64,000 nucleotides of DNA, from assembly GCA_963556145.1 (NCBI GenBank), contig OY744471.1, forward strand, positions 2,473,590-2,537,589. The letters are read 5' to 3'. The stretch is from Hygrocybe punicea. Lineage: Eukaryota; Basidiomycota; Agaricomycetes; Agaricales; Hygrophoraceae. Both the position numbers and the translations under genes were made by a program. Of the stretch, positions 19,109 through 28,173 are shown piece by piece (positions within the stretch are counted from its first letter, which is position 1; every line of letters starts with the position of its first letter). The notes under the pieces were generated by a model. The model searched no databases, was not told the origin of the DNA, and saw only the letters and a list, made by a program, of their open reading frames with translations.

Positions 19109-20524
19109 CTAGTTTCGTGCATAAACTGCTAGCACAAGAATTTTATTTTCATATCTTTTAAAATCATCATCCAACATCATACCAATGTGGCCATCTCGCT
19201 TACATGTTGCTCCCATTGTCATTCCATCATGATACCAAATTTTTCCATCTTCTGATATGAATCGAGATGTAAAGTGATATCCTCCAGCATATACAATACC
19301 TCTTAGATGCAAATTTATGGACTTTTCATTTACATTTACAGTTATTTGATGGCTGGTAATCATGTTTATGTTGGGATATTCTAATACTAGCAAATCAGGT
19401 GTTTTTGTATAGTATATGGTACGCATCATTGAAACATTACATTGTGGACATTTATTTCTAACATTATATGCAATGGTTTGCACCCAATCAGATGTTGAGC
19501 CAGAAACAGATGAATCAGCATGCAATACATAGGTAAGATTGTCATCTTTTTCTGGACCTTCATAATCACAGTGAGAACAAATGAGCTGTGAAGATGCAAT
19601 ACAATCTCGTGGTTTCAGCATTTCCATACATAGTGTAGCAACGCTGATGCCAGTAGCACCCATGGGAAATTGTTCTGGATTCTTGGCATGGAGTTTCATT
19701 CTCACTGCATTTCTTACATTTTCAAAGCTTAATTGTGATGCCATCATGTTAAACCCATGTACAAGTGTTGACAGATAAATGTTTCCAATTGACTGAAATC
19801 TTGTTGTCCAACTTGCAGGATGTTCTGCCCATATATTGTACAAAATAACAAAGAGTGAATCATATGCACAACTCCAGTTGTTTTCATCCCAATGTATGCC
19901 ACGAGGAGTAAGAATAGTGCAACTGCCTTCATGAGTTATTATTCTCTTTTTCCTACTCAAAAGTGGTGTCTCATCATGTTCATCATAAGTACGTTTCAAA
20001 TTTTGCTTTACTGGTGAGCTTCCTTTTGCAGCCACAAAACCAAGACTGGCCTGTTGAAGTAAATTTTTCTTACCTTTTCCATCAGTAGATTTTCCAATGA
20101 GTTGCCATGAACTGTCAACAACCACAGGAAGCATAGGTAGTGGATCTCTGGCAGACCATCTTAATGCTGCATCTACTTTGGCAGGGACATAATCAGTGCC
20201 TTTCCATAATTGATATTGACGAATCAAGGTATTGCGGAGTTGCCCATTTAAGTGATCAGGTAGTTGTCCTTCATATCTAAGCCTTGTGATATCATCTAAT
20301 ATTTCTTGTTCTCTGAATTCTTGTCTGAGATAGCCACTGCAACCTCTTGTAATAACATTAGGGTCAAAACCTTGGATAATGATGGTGCCTGCTGCACTTG
20401 CACTTCTAGACAGAGCTGTGTAATATGACATGTGAGAAAAACAGCTGTTTAAATGTACAACATTGTAAGGATGGGTTTTTCCCTGAGATGCATGAGCTGT
20501 CATAGCAAAGTTGGGCAGCACCAA
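19109..20524 (-). CDS. Helitron 2 C-terminal part: helicase motif VI and USP-like cysteine protease domain
   Basis: Continues the 20500-26202 frame after a one-base deletion near 20537; compared with the other copies, one C is missing before AACAAG. It starts at the helicase end (LPNFAMTAHASQGKTHP) and carries a ~300-residue domain: Cys box NNWSCAYDSLFVILYNIW (residues about 218-235), CxxC pairs CSHC and CPQC, and His box YAGGYHFTSRF followed by WYHDG near residue 435. Order and spacing (Cys, paired CxxC, His then an aromatic-Asp box) fit peptidase family C19 (ubiquitin-specific proteases), where paired CxxC form the zinc finger subdomain. All expected residues are kept. The biological target is unknown; deubiquitination of transposase or host factors is a guess. 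Confidence 0.75.
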   Translation of the reverse strand: MVLPNFAMTAHASQGKTHPYNVVHLNSCFSHMSYYTALSRSASAAGTIIIQGFDPNVITRGCSGYLRQEFREQEILDDITRLRYEGQLPDHLNGQLRNTLIRQYQLWKGTDYVPAKVDAALRWSARDPLPMLPVVVDSSWQLIGKSTDGKGKKNLLQQASLGFVAAKGSSPVKQNLKRTYDEHDETPLLSRKKRIITHEGSCTILTPRGIHWDENNWSCAYDSLFVILYNIWAEHPASWTTRFQSIGNIYLSTLVHGFNMMASQLSFENVRNAVRMKLHAKNPEQFPMGATGISVATLCMEMLKPRDCIASSQLICSHCDYEGPEKDDNLTYVLHADSSVSGSTSDWVQTIAYNVRNKCPQCNVSMMRTIYYTKTPDLLVLEYPNINMITSHQITVNVNEKSINLHLRGIVYAGGYHFTSRFISEDGKIWYHDGMTMGATCKRDGHIGMMLDDDFKRYENKILVLAVYARN

Positions 20525-23500
20525 GACTTGTTTCTTTCAACAGATTCTTTTAGGTCACTTGGAAATAGACAGTGAATTGTTTTTGTGCTCTTCACAATAG
20601 GAACAACATTATCTGGTAGACCAGGTATTTGAACCAATTGAGGTGGATTATCCAATTTCACAAAGAGTGTGTCAAGAACACGTTTATCATGAGGGCCTTT
20701 GATTAATTGCCAGCCAACAACAATGCCTTCCTGGCCTTTGGTGATGCATAATTCAGTTGCATCATTGTTTCGGATCATCACAGGCATGCCAAGACACAAT
20801 GGGAGCTTTCCAGGAAAGTGTTCAGTTGCTCCATGGTTGAGTTTCCAAATCTCAAGTTGTTCATCAAAATTAATCTGATTTGATTTGTGAATTGTCTTTG
20901 ATGCCACTTTGGATTTCCCCCATTTGGTTTTATTAGCTGGATCACTTTCTTTGCCCCATTTGTCCATAGAGTAGAAGTGGGTCAACTTTTGATTTGTATC
21001 CTCTGCAAAACGCTCATATCCAAGCTGATTGATTCTGTCTTTTTGAGAGTGCACCCCACAGATGATAGCAACATTTCTGAAGTTTTTTGCAGCAACATTT
21101 GGCTGATCTGAGCATTTGCCAGCAATTCTCTTTCTCAGAAATCTGATGTCTTCAGGGGTGCATGCACCATATCGCATGTTCACTAAAGTTGTTCGCAATG
21201 ATGCATCATCAGGTGTTTGTGTCTTTTGATGCATATTTTCTCTCAAAATGACAACCGTTGTGATCTGATGCCAGAGTGCTTTGCCAATAGCTGCTTCTTG
21301 ATAATGTGGCTTCAGGCCAGAATCTATTTGTGTTCCTACTGAACCACTATATAAAGATGCACCTCCAACAGGTGGCAGTTGTGCAAAATCTCCTGCAAAA
21401 ATAATATTAATGCCTCCAAATGGCACATCAAATACATTAAGAGCTTTGGCAAGCTGTGAGCTGATTTTGTATAATTCATGGCATGCCAACATAGATACTT
21501 CATCTATGAAAATATAATCAATTCCCTCTAGCCTTGCTCTCACTTGAGCAATTGTTACACTTTGATTACTGGTATCATTATTCATGCGAATGCCTAGGAA
21601 TGAGTGGTAAGTTGAGCCACCCAGTAATGCTGCAGATGTTCCAGTTGGACCCAGTATAACAAGACGATGTAATTCATGTCTATGTTCAAACAAATGCTTG
21701 AGTGCTTTGATTACTTGACTTTTGCCAGTTCCACCCATGCCACCTAGATACATTTTTAGCTGATCTGAATTTAAAGTCGCAGTGTGATTAGCAACAATTC
21801 TAAATGCTCTTTGTTGTTCAGTATTTAATTTGAAAAAAGTAACTGTGCCATCTATCAATTCCTGAACAACTTGCATCTTTGCTTGGAAATCATGTTTTAA
21901 ATATGATTGGTCAACAACTTTAACGTCATTTTCAGATGCATGAGTTTTTCTGGTGTGTTCAGCATTAGCGACACGTGCATTTCTATCAGCAATGATTTCT
22001 TGTCTTTTATCTTGAACAGCTGTTTTCCATTTACCACCAGGCTGTATGATTTCAGGCTTAAGTGGAGAAGTATCAATTGTATTGATGCCATCAGGACTGA
22101 AATCCAGCCAACCAGCATTTCTGACACTATCTTCAGTGGCATTCATTTGTGCATTGATTAGTCTTTCTTTTGATCGAAGGGTCGAGTATTTATTTAATCC
22201 ATAATCCTCATTATCAATTCCTTCATTATCACCAAAATCATCACCATGACCATTCTCATTGATATCATCCATGTTATCCATTTCTTCTGATGTCATCCAA
22301 GAATGAAATATACCAGCTATAGCATCACCCTTTTTGAGCTGAGCTGAATAATCATCTCGAGCATCATTGCATTCATATCTAATATTAAAATGATCCATTA
22401 TTTGGCTTTGTCGTGATGTAAATTTATAGTCTGTGAATGCCTCATCCCACGACTCATTGTTATTCTTAAGATCTTGGCCTGTTCTCCAGGGCTTGAATAA
22501 AGTAAGCATGGTGGCACAGTAATATTCTCTATCTCCTCGATCTCTTCTTGGAAGTGAACCACCTACAAAGTTAGGCACAACTTTTTTATATGATGAATGA
22601 TATTCTATCCAGTGTGTTTCATGTAATGGATGAGCTGACAAAAAATATTTATGAGCCTGTTTATTGTCTGTGCCATCAGAACCAATTGAATCTGAATTTG
22701 CATTAATATTGCAGGCATTATCACTGTCCTCTTTAGAAATGTCATTTCCATCTTCATCAGCAGTAATAGACCCACTTGAATCAGTGTTGCTATCATAACT
22801 ACCACTGTAATCACTATTTTCATTGCAACTGTCAACTCTATTCTCATTATTTCCCAAATTGAGCTCATCATCATCAATATCACCTAGTGACCTGAGATTA
22901 CATCCAGCTGTTGCTTCATATTGTTGATTTTTTGCATTTGAATCAATCAAGTCCAGTTCATCATCACTGTTTTGAGAATTATGATTTTTCTGTTTTGGAG
23001 TAGGTATTTTTACTCGTCTTGCCATTTGTATCCATTCATATAGGCATGTAACATTATAGGTATTTGGTCTATACATGTAATCATGGACTGCTGTAAAGCC
23101 AACATATTGATTTTGGTTTTTTTGCAAGAGAACCTTGTCTGTCTCACTGTTTTCAGCAGTATCCTGGTCAGATTTGAACACCTTCATTGTTTCTCTCACA
23201 TAACTTTTCCAATATACTGTTACAAACTTGTGGCTTGTATAGTGATCTGGATTACCTAGCAGATACAAAGATGCCATTGGACCACCTATTTCCATCTTTG
23301 ATGTCAATGAATTGATTATCTGTGTTATCAAACGTCTAGCTTTGTCTTTTTGTTTCATGGATCCTCCCAGCATTTCAGAATTTTTAGTAAAAACACTCCG
23401 AATAGAGTCAAAGATAGTGTATGTTTTCAGACCAGGTTTTGTAACATAATCAGTGACATATGCCACTATAGCCTTGATAGCAGTACCTGAGAGGAGGCTT

Positions 23501-26202
23501 GTCACATCTGAGTTGCACCGAAGAAGATATGTTATGCATGGTGTCAATGTGTTGATCCAAGCTTCACCCTTTTTCATGTTCAAAGCTCCTGATTTAGGAT
23601 CAACTTGAGTCTGTTCAAAGGTTTGTCTTGGAAATCTGGCTTTGCATTTCCCATGCTTGTTTATACATGTCAGTCTGTCTTTTTTGTTGGCCTTCTCGCA
23701 ACTTGACTGATTTCTACCACAATTATGTATATTAGAACGCATAATCAAGTCATCAACTATACTTGAAAATTTATCCCACCACAAATTAAGTTGTGACTTG
23801 TTAGAACAATGTTCATTACAAACATGATTTGACTTATTGCACATTGGTGGAGGTGTGTCCGGTAATGTCTGAGTAGGATCCTGATAATCCTTAGATTGAC
23901 TGTTTTCTTCAATTTTGGCTTTTACATCAGCCATGGATCCAGTGAGAAACTCTCCAATATGCACACTCTCAAGATACTCCACCAATCTTTGTTGAAAATC
24001 AGAATTTGGATCCATAATTCTGTCTCTGATTTGTTGCGGTGATAATACTCCTTTAAGCCACAAGAGCATATGCATATGCAATGTCAACCGTCCTTGTTGT
24101 TCAACTGTTCCATAATATGCTTCTGTATTGCCATAGATTCCTGGATGATTTTCTCCAACACCAAGTACATGCTTAATGAATAACTGTGTCATAAAATGAA
24201 AAAATCTTGCACCAGCTACTGGATTGTGGGCAATTAATCGATATCTTTCATTATAATCCCTTAGAACAGGATTAAATGTTTCTTTGGTGTCTGCAAAATA
24301 TAATGAGATTGGATGTTTGTTGTCGGCAGGAGCAAATGTAATAAACCAAGAGGGTGCACCAACAAATGAAATCAAAGACCAAATTTTATTGCGCATATAT
24401 TTTTTGCTGGTGACAGATCCTTTTACACCACCTCCAACATGATCAATATCATTAATGAGTTTAAAACACAATTTTTCCTCATCTGTTTCTGGTATTACTT
24501 TATCACCATTTTCCATTCTTTTAGAAATGTCTGCTAGTGTATGAATGTTGACATCTAACAACCTGTTAGAAATCTCCTGGAATTTTGACTTTTCCGCTAA
24601 TAAATATCCTGCTGTAGTGCATTGTTTTATCTGTTCGTGATTGAATGCAATCAATGGAAAATATGGATCTTTTTGAAATCTTTTGTCATGATACATAAGC
24701 AAATGTCTTTTGTGTCTAATATCTGATAATTCTCCCTGCTGATAGGCATTGCCAATTCCACCAAGTCCATATGGAAACAACCAGGGCATCATTTGAGGAA
24801 ATAACTGTGGATTGCCATAAATAGATTCAGGATGAGCTGCATGACCTATGGCTAGAACTTTTTCATTTGAAGTCAAATGCTTTAATGCAATGGCCTTGAG
24901 AGCTTTGGCACTTTTGTTGGAATATTCTTCACCTGTCAAACCATGAACAACAAATGGACATTTTCCTGATTCAACACCATCTTCCTCTTCAATGTCATTG
25001 ATAGCTGTTGACTCTGGATTTTTATTTGTAAATGATTGATGATAATCTACAACAACTGGAGGACCATTTTCTGGATACTGATCAAGATTTCGTTGTGATA
25101 TCTCGAGATCATAATAATCACAATGATTCAACTTCAACCATTCCAATGCAGCTTTAACCTTGTTTCTTCTTACAAGAAGAGGTGTTCTCTCAAAGTCAGA
25201 TTTAGTTGGCTTACATGGCCCTGTATAAATAAATGCCAGAACTTCATCCAAGTCTTCAATGGGTGGAGGTAGAATATCATACACTTTAGGAATAGGATTA
25301 GCAAAAGTGATTGCATTTGCTCTCATTTTATGCATCCCTGAAGACACTCTTACAATGCAACGATTGTGTCGTACTCTTGCAACCAGCAACTGTTCTGCAA
25401 ATGATAAATCCATCAACTGTACTGGAACATCTCCTAACCATTTTCCATTTGCCAATGACAACAATAGGACTTTGTTTTTTGTCAAAGATTTATGGCAACT
25501 TGTGCATATATTGTGCAGCTGTTTAATTAAGACAGGGCCATCCAAGCCTTTGATGGGATCTTCAGCAGTCAACCACTCTGTTTGTGTCACATCTGGGTTT
25601 CTTAATATCTTCAAGTCTGCGTTGACATTAGAGAGCTTTAATAAATCTTTAATTGAAGTCAATTGACCACATATCGCACATCCTGATTCTGATATCTGAT
25701 CAGGTGACATATCTTGACATGCGTTAGCTATAATTGTATGTTGTAGAGCAGCTGTGAGAGGTGGAGGTGGAAATATGTTTTTGTGTTTATTTTTGTATTT
25801 CTGTTCTGACTTTGCATGATTTAATTTATATTCTACACCTTTTTTTTGTTGGTATTTTGTCACAGAATGTGAGTTGTTTACTTTGTATTCTACACCTTTT
25901 GTTTGTTGATATCTTGTTACTGATTGCATATTTTTTACTTTGTATTCTATATTTTGGCTTTGATATCGTTTCACTGCTCTTGCATTAGATGCCTTTGATT
26001 CCTTATTTAAAACTTCAATATCTATGACATCAAATACAGGTAGATATTGAGCACAACTTGCACATATATGGCTCTTGATTGAAGTTTGAATATCTGCCTT
26101 ATGAGATCTAGCATATGTGACAATATTATGTGAGCTGCTGCAATGGACTTTAGTTGATCTGTTGTTAATTGTGGTAATAACACATCCCATGGCACAAAAC
26201 AT
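20500..26202 (-). CDS. Helitron 2 Rep nuclease and PIF1 helicase
   Basis: A 1,900-codon frame. Landmarks by residue: Cys pair HICASC near 46; three or four 19-residue repeats at about 70-135; Helitron N-terminal Rep region; HUH motif LHMHMLLW near 707; two catalytic Tyr in AYVTDYVTKPG near 915; acidic linker about 1060-1180; Walker A GGMGGTGKSQ near 1490; Walker B FIDEVSML near 1565; GDFAQLPPVGG near 1605. Rep cuts and joins the transposon ends, and the helicase unwinds the strand during rolling-circle transposition. The ATG at 26202 is probably not the real start: homology continues upstream in another frame (to 27638). The frame ends early at 20500 through a one-base deletion. Confidence 0.9.
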   Translation of the reverse strand: MFCAMGCVITTINNRSTKVHCSSSHNIVTYARSHKADIQTSIKSHICASCAQYLPVFDVIDIEVLNKESKASNARAVKRYQSQNIEYKVKNMQSVTRYQQTKGVEYKVNNSHSVTKYQQKKGVEYKLNHAKSEQKYKNKHKNIFPPPPLTAALQHTIIANACQDMSPDQISESGCAICGQLTSIKDLLKLSNVNADLKILRNPDVTQTEWLTAEDPIKGLDGPVLIKQLHNICTSCHKSLTKNKVLLLSLANGKWLGDVPVQLMDLSFAEQLLVARVRHNRCIVRVSSGMHKMRANAITFANPIPKVYDILPPPIEDLDEVLAFIYTGPCKPTKSDFERTPLLVRRNKVKAALEWLKLNHCDYYDLEISQRNLDQYPENGPPVVVDYHQSFTNKNPESTAINDIEEEDGVESGKCPFVVHGLTGEEYSNKSAKALKAIALKHLTSNEKVLAIGHAAHPESIYGNPQLFPQMMPWLFPYGLGGIGNAYQQGELSDIRHKRHLLMYHDKRFQKDPYFPLIAFNHEQIKQCTTAGYLLAEKSKFQEISNRLLDVNIHTLADISKRMENGDKVIPETDEEKLCFKLINDIDHVGGGVKGSVTSKKYMRNKIWSLISFVGAPSWFITFAPADNKHPISLYFADTKETFNPVLRDYNERYRLIAHNPVAGARFFHFMTQLFIKHVLGVGENHPGIYGNTEAYYGTVEQQGRLTLHMHMLLWLKGVLSPQQIRDRIMDPNSDFQQRLVEYLESVHIGEFLTGSMADVKAKIEENSQSKDYQDPTQTLPDTPPPMCNKSNHVCNEHCSNKSQLNLWWDKFSSIVDDLIMRSNIHNCGRNQSSCEKANKKDRLTCINKHGKCKARFPRQTFEQTQVDPKSGALNMKKGEAWINTLTPCITYLLRCNSDVTSLLSGTAIKAIVAYVTDYVTKPGLKTYTIFDSIRSVFTKNSEMLGGSMKQKDKARRLITQIINSLTSKMEIGGPMASLYLLGNPDHYTSHKFVTVYWKSYVRETMKVFKSDQDTAENSETDKVLLQKNQNQYVGFTAVHDYMYRPNTYNVTCLYEWIQMARRVKIPTPKQKNHNSQNSDDELDLIDSNAKNQQYEATAGCNLRSLGDIDDDELNLGNNENRVDSCNENSDYSGSYDSNTDSSGSITADEDGNDISKEDSDNACNINANSDSIGSDGTDNKQAHKYFLSAHPLHETHWIEYHSSYKKVVPNFVGGSLPRRDRGDREYYCATMLTLFKPWRTGQDLKNNNESWDEAFTDYKFTSRQSQIMDHFNIRYECNDARDDYSAQLKKGDAIAGIFHSWMTSEEMDNMDDINENGHGDDFGDNEGIDNEDYGLNKYSTLRSKERLINAQMNATEDSVRNAGWLDFSPDGINTIDTSPLKPEIIQPGGKWKTAVQDKRQEIIADRNARVANAEHTRKTHASENDVKVVDQSYLKHDFQAKMQVVQELIDGTVTFFKLNTEQQRAFRIVANHTATLNSDQLKMYLGGMGGTGKSQVIKALKHLFEHRHELHRLVILGPTGTSAALLGGSTYHSFLGIRMNNDTSNQSVTIAQVRARLEGIDYIFIDEVSMLACHELYKISSQLAKALNVFDVPFGGINIIFAGDFAQLPPVGGASLYSGSVGTQIDSGLKPHYQEAAIGKALWHQITTVVILRENMHQKTQTPDDASLRTTLVNMRYGACTPEDIRFLRKRIAGKCSDQPNVAAKNFRNVAIICGVHSQKDRINQLGYERFAEDTNQKLTHFYSMDKWGKESDPANKTKWGKSKVASKTIHKSNQINFDEQLEIWKLNHGATEHFPGKLPLCLGMPVMIRNNDATELCITKGQEGIVVGWQLIKGPHDKRVLDTLFVKLDNPPQLVQIPGLPDNVVPIVKSTKTIHCLFPSDLKESVERNKSWCCPTLL
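25790..25985 (-). repeat. Diverged 57-bp coding repeats of Helitron 2
   Basis: Three to four units of about 57 bp, encoding variants of SVTRYQQTKGVEYKVNN, at the position where Helitron 1 has twelve units. Confidence 0.75.
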
Positions 26203-27638
26203 GTTAATGTATTTAATGTATCAGTTCTTGTATCTGATTGTTTTATATATTCTCTGAATTTGAATTTCACATGAGTAGGATATCTTATGGAATTTGATAA
26301 ATAAGGAGACAGCTCATTAAATATGAACAACTTTGATCCACCACCAACAATATTATGCATATTTGTATCGTTCTCCTTGGTATTATCATTAGAGCAATAT
26401 TTATTATCTGATGCAGATTCATGTTTCAAAGCAGTGGTACATATGACATTAAGACCTATAAAATATTGTGAATAATATACCAGAAATACTTGAAAGATAA
26501 ACAATAAACTATATATCATTAATGTTTGATATTTTTGCATATATACTGCAAAGTCATGTGCTACATACATGTTTTGTAGCAGCTTTAGATGTATTCTTTG
26601 ACACTTCCGGGGAAGTATTTCATGCACAAATAATGAGTCATGCATGGATGCATTGACATATAGAAGAAGTCGTACATAGAATTCAATAATAAATGGTAGT
26701 TCTTTGTTGGGCTTTAAAATCCAATGGTTTGAACAAAGGTGATCTAGGTCAGGAAGACATTGTACTGTTTCTTCTGTTATATGAGAGATATCATGAGAAA
26801 AATGATAATCTCCACTATTGTTTAATATTCTCCTGTGGGGCACATGATGAGCAAGATAATCACACATTGTCTGTGTCCTTGAAATCAATTTCTGTGGTGC
26901 AGACCTATATATAGAATGATAGAAAAACACTATATCCTGGCATGCATTAGCTTGATAATTGAATAGCCTGTCTTGGGACACATGAGCAAAAAGATAAGGA
27001 GATATTTGTGTCGTTAAACTCAGGTTCTGCAGTGCATGAACAGAATGATAAAAAAGCACCATATCCTGGAGTGCATCGGGTTGATAATTCAAGAGCATGT
27101 TATGGGACACATGAGCAAGATGATAAGATGATTGTGTTTTTACACTCAAGTTCTGCGGTGCATAAACAGGATGATAAAAAAGCACCATATCCTGGGGTGT
27201 ATCAGGACAATGATATAACACCCAGTCTTGGGACAGATGAACAAGATGATAAGAAAATATTTGTGTCCTATCCTGGGGTGTTTCAGGACGATAGTATAAC
27301 ACCCTGTCTTGGGACACAGCAAGACGATAAATAGATATTTGTGTCCTATCCTGGGGTGTGTCAGGACGATAGTATAACACCCTGTCTTGGGACACAGCAA
27401 GACGATAAATAGATATTTGTGTCCTATCCTGGGGTGTGTCAGGACGATAGTATAACACCCTGTCTTGGGACACAGCAAGACGATAAATAGATATTTGTGT
27501 CCTATCCTGGGGTGTGTCAGGACGATAGTATAACACCCTATCCTGGGGTGTATCAGGACGATAGTATAACACCCAGCCTTGTACCTTATGGACAAGGCCA
27601 TGAGATGTTTCTGTTGTTATGAATAGGTCAGCTAACAC
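26022..27638 (-). CDS. Helitron 2 N-terminal region, frameshifted from Rep, with 78-bp repeats
   Basis: A 538-codon frame whose second half matches the start of the Helitron 1 gene in order: HLKLLQN with AHDFAVYM, a hydrophobic stretch, FIFNELSPYL, KFKFREY, and LLPQLTTDQLKSIAAAH. At that point (near 26125) homology passes to the 20500-26202 frame, so one base is missing or two are extra. The first ~200 residues are built of 26-residue repeats with the pattern VLYYRPDTPQDR and YRLAVSQDR. The function of this N-terminal extension is unknown; its conservation between two Helitrons suggests it belongs to the transposase. Confidence 0.7.
   Translation of the reverse strand: MLADLFITTETSHGLVHKVQGWVLYYRPDTPQDRVLYYRPDTPQDRTQISIYRLAVSQDRVLYYRPDTPQDRTQISIYRLAVSQDRVLYYRPDTPQDRTQISIYRLAVSQDRVLYYRPETPQDRTQIFSYHLVHLSQDWVLYHCPDTPQDMVLFYHPVYAPQNLSVKTQSSYHLAHVSHNMLLNYQPDALQDMVLFYHSVHALQNLSLTTQISPYLFAHVSQDRLFNYQANACQDIVFFYHSIYRSAPQKLISRTQTMCDYLAHHVPHRRILNNSGDYHFSHDISHITEETVQCLPDLDHLCSNHWILKPNKELPFIIEFYVRLLLYVNASMHDSLFVHEILPRKCQRIHLKLLQNMYVAHDFAVYMQKYQTLMIYSLLFIFQVFLVYYSQYFIGLNVICTTALKHESASDNKYCSNDNTKENDTNMHNIVGGGSKLFIFNELSPYLSNSIRYPTHVKFKFREYIKQSDTRTDTLNTLTCFVPWDVLLPQLTTDQLKSIAAAHIILSHMLDLIRQIFKLQSRAIYVQVVLNIYLYLMS
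27225..27600 (-). repeat. 78-bp minisatellite in Helitron 2 N-terminal frame
   Basis: Exact 78-bp spacing of gtgtcctatcctggggtgtg at 27341, 27419 and 27497, with diverged units on both sides. Each unit is two related halves, one with ctggggtgtgtcaggacgat and one with cttgggacacagcaagacga. Because 78 is a multiple of three, several frames stay open through it on both strands. Confidence 0.9.
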
Positions 27639-28173
27639 AAATGCGATTGGTCAGAAGTTATATACTCGATGATGCATTTGTGTCTATGATTCTTATCAGC
27701 TTCAAATGATTATGGGATTTTGAAATATATACCAGCAAACATGTCCACATCATCTGTATATGCCATATGATACGGGTCAATTGAACTAGCCTATACTCTC
27801 GATAGATATTAGTTGCGGCAAGACAGCAATCTAGTTATGACACCCACCTTAGCACTGTTCAAATGACAAGATGGAGCAGGAAAAAGCAACAATAATAGAA
27901 ACACAACACAGTGGAACAACATGGTATGCAGGCAAGAGTATTGAAACCGTTGAGTTTAATTTTCGGAGTTTAGCTTTCAGAGTAAGAAAAACTCTTAGTA
28001 ATCAGACAAGAACAATATGCAGACCGGCTGGCAATAATTTAAAACATGAATACAAAAATGTACAGGCTAGGGTATCAACAGACAATTCCAGACAAAGACG
28101 AATCCAAAGGGGGGTGGAGGTGGTACAGGTATATACAAGGTATTCAGCGACAGATATTGGAGATAATCAAATA
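27639..28173. other. Spacer between Helitron 2 and gene A
   Basis: No gene recognised. It probably includes the unlocated Helitron 2 5' end and the 3' untranslated region of gene A. Confidence 0.4.

Larger units (their letters stand above)
18558..27638 (-). mobile_element. Helitron 2, nearly full length
   Basis: Minus-strand element containing, in order, a repetitive N-terminal coding region (27.6-26.1 kb), Rep and helicase (26.1-20.5 kb), protease domain (20.5-19.1 kb), and the terminal hairpin at 18.6 kb. The 5' end was not located; no TC-type start or hairpin was recognised upstream of 27638. The coding frame is broken twice by single-base changes. Confidence 0.7.

Noticed and set aside
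26022..26202. Programmed ribosomal frameshift between the two Helitron 2 frames
   Set aside because: No slippery heptamer or downstream structure evident, and Helitron 1 encodes the same region in one frame; a plain indel is simpler.
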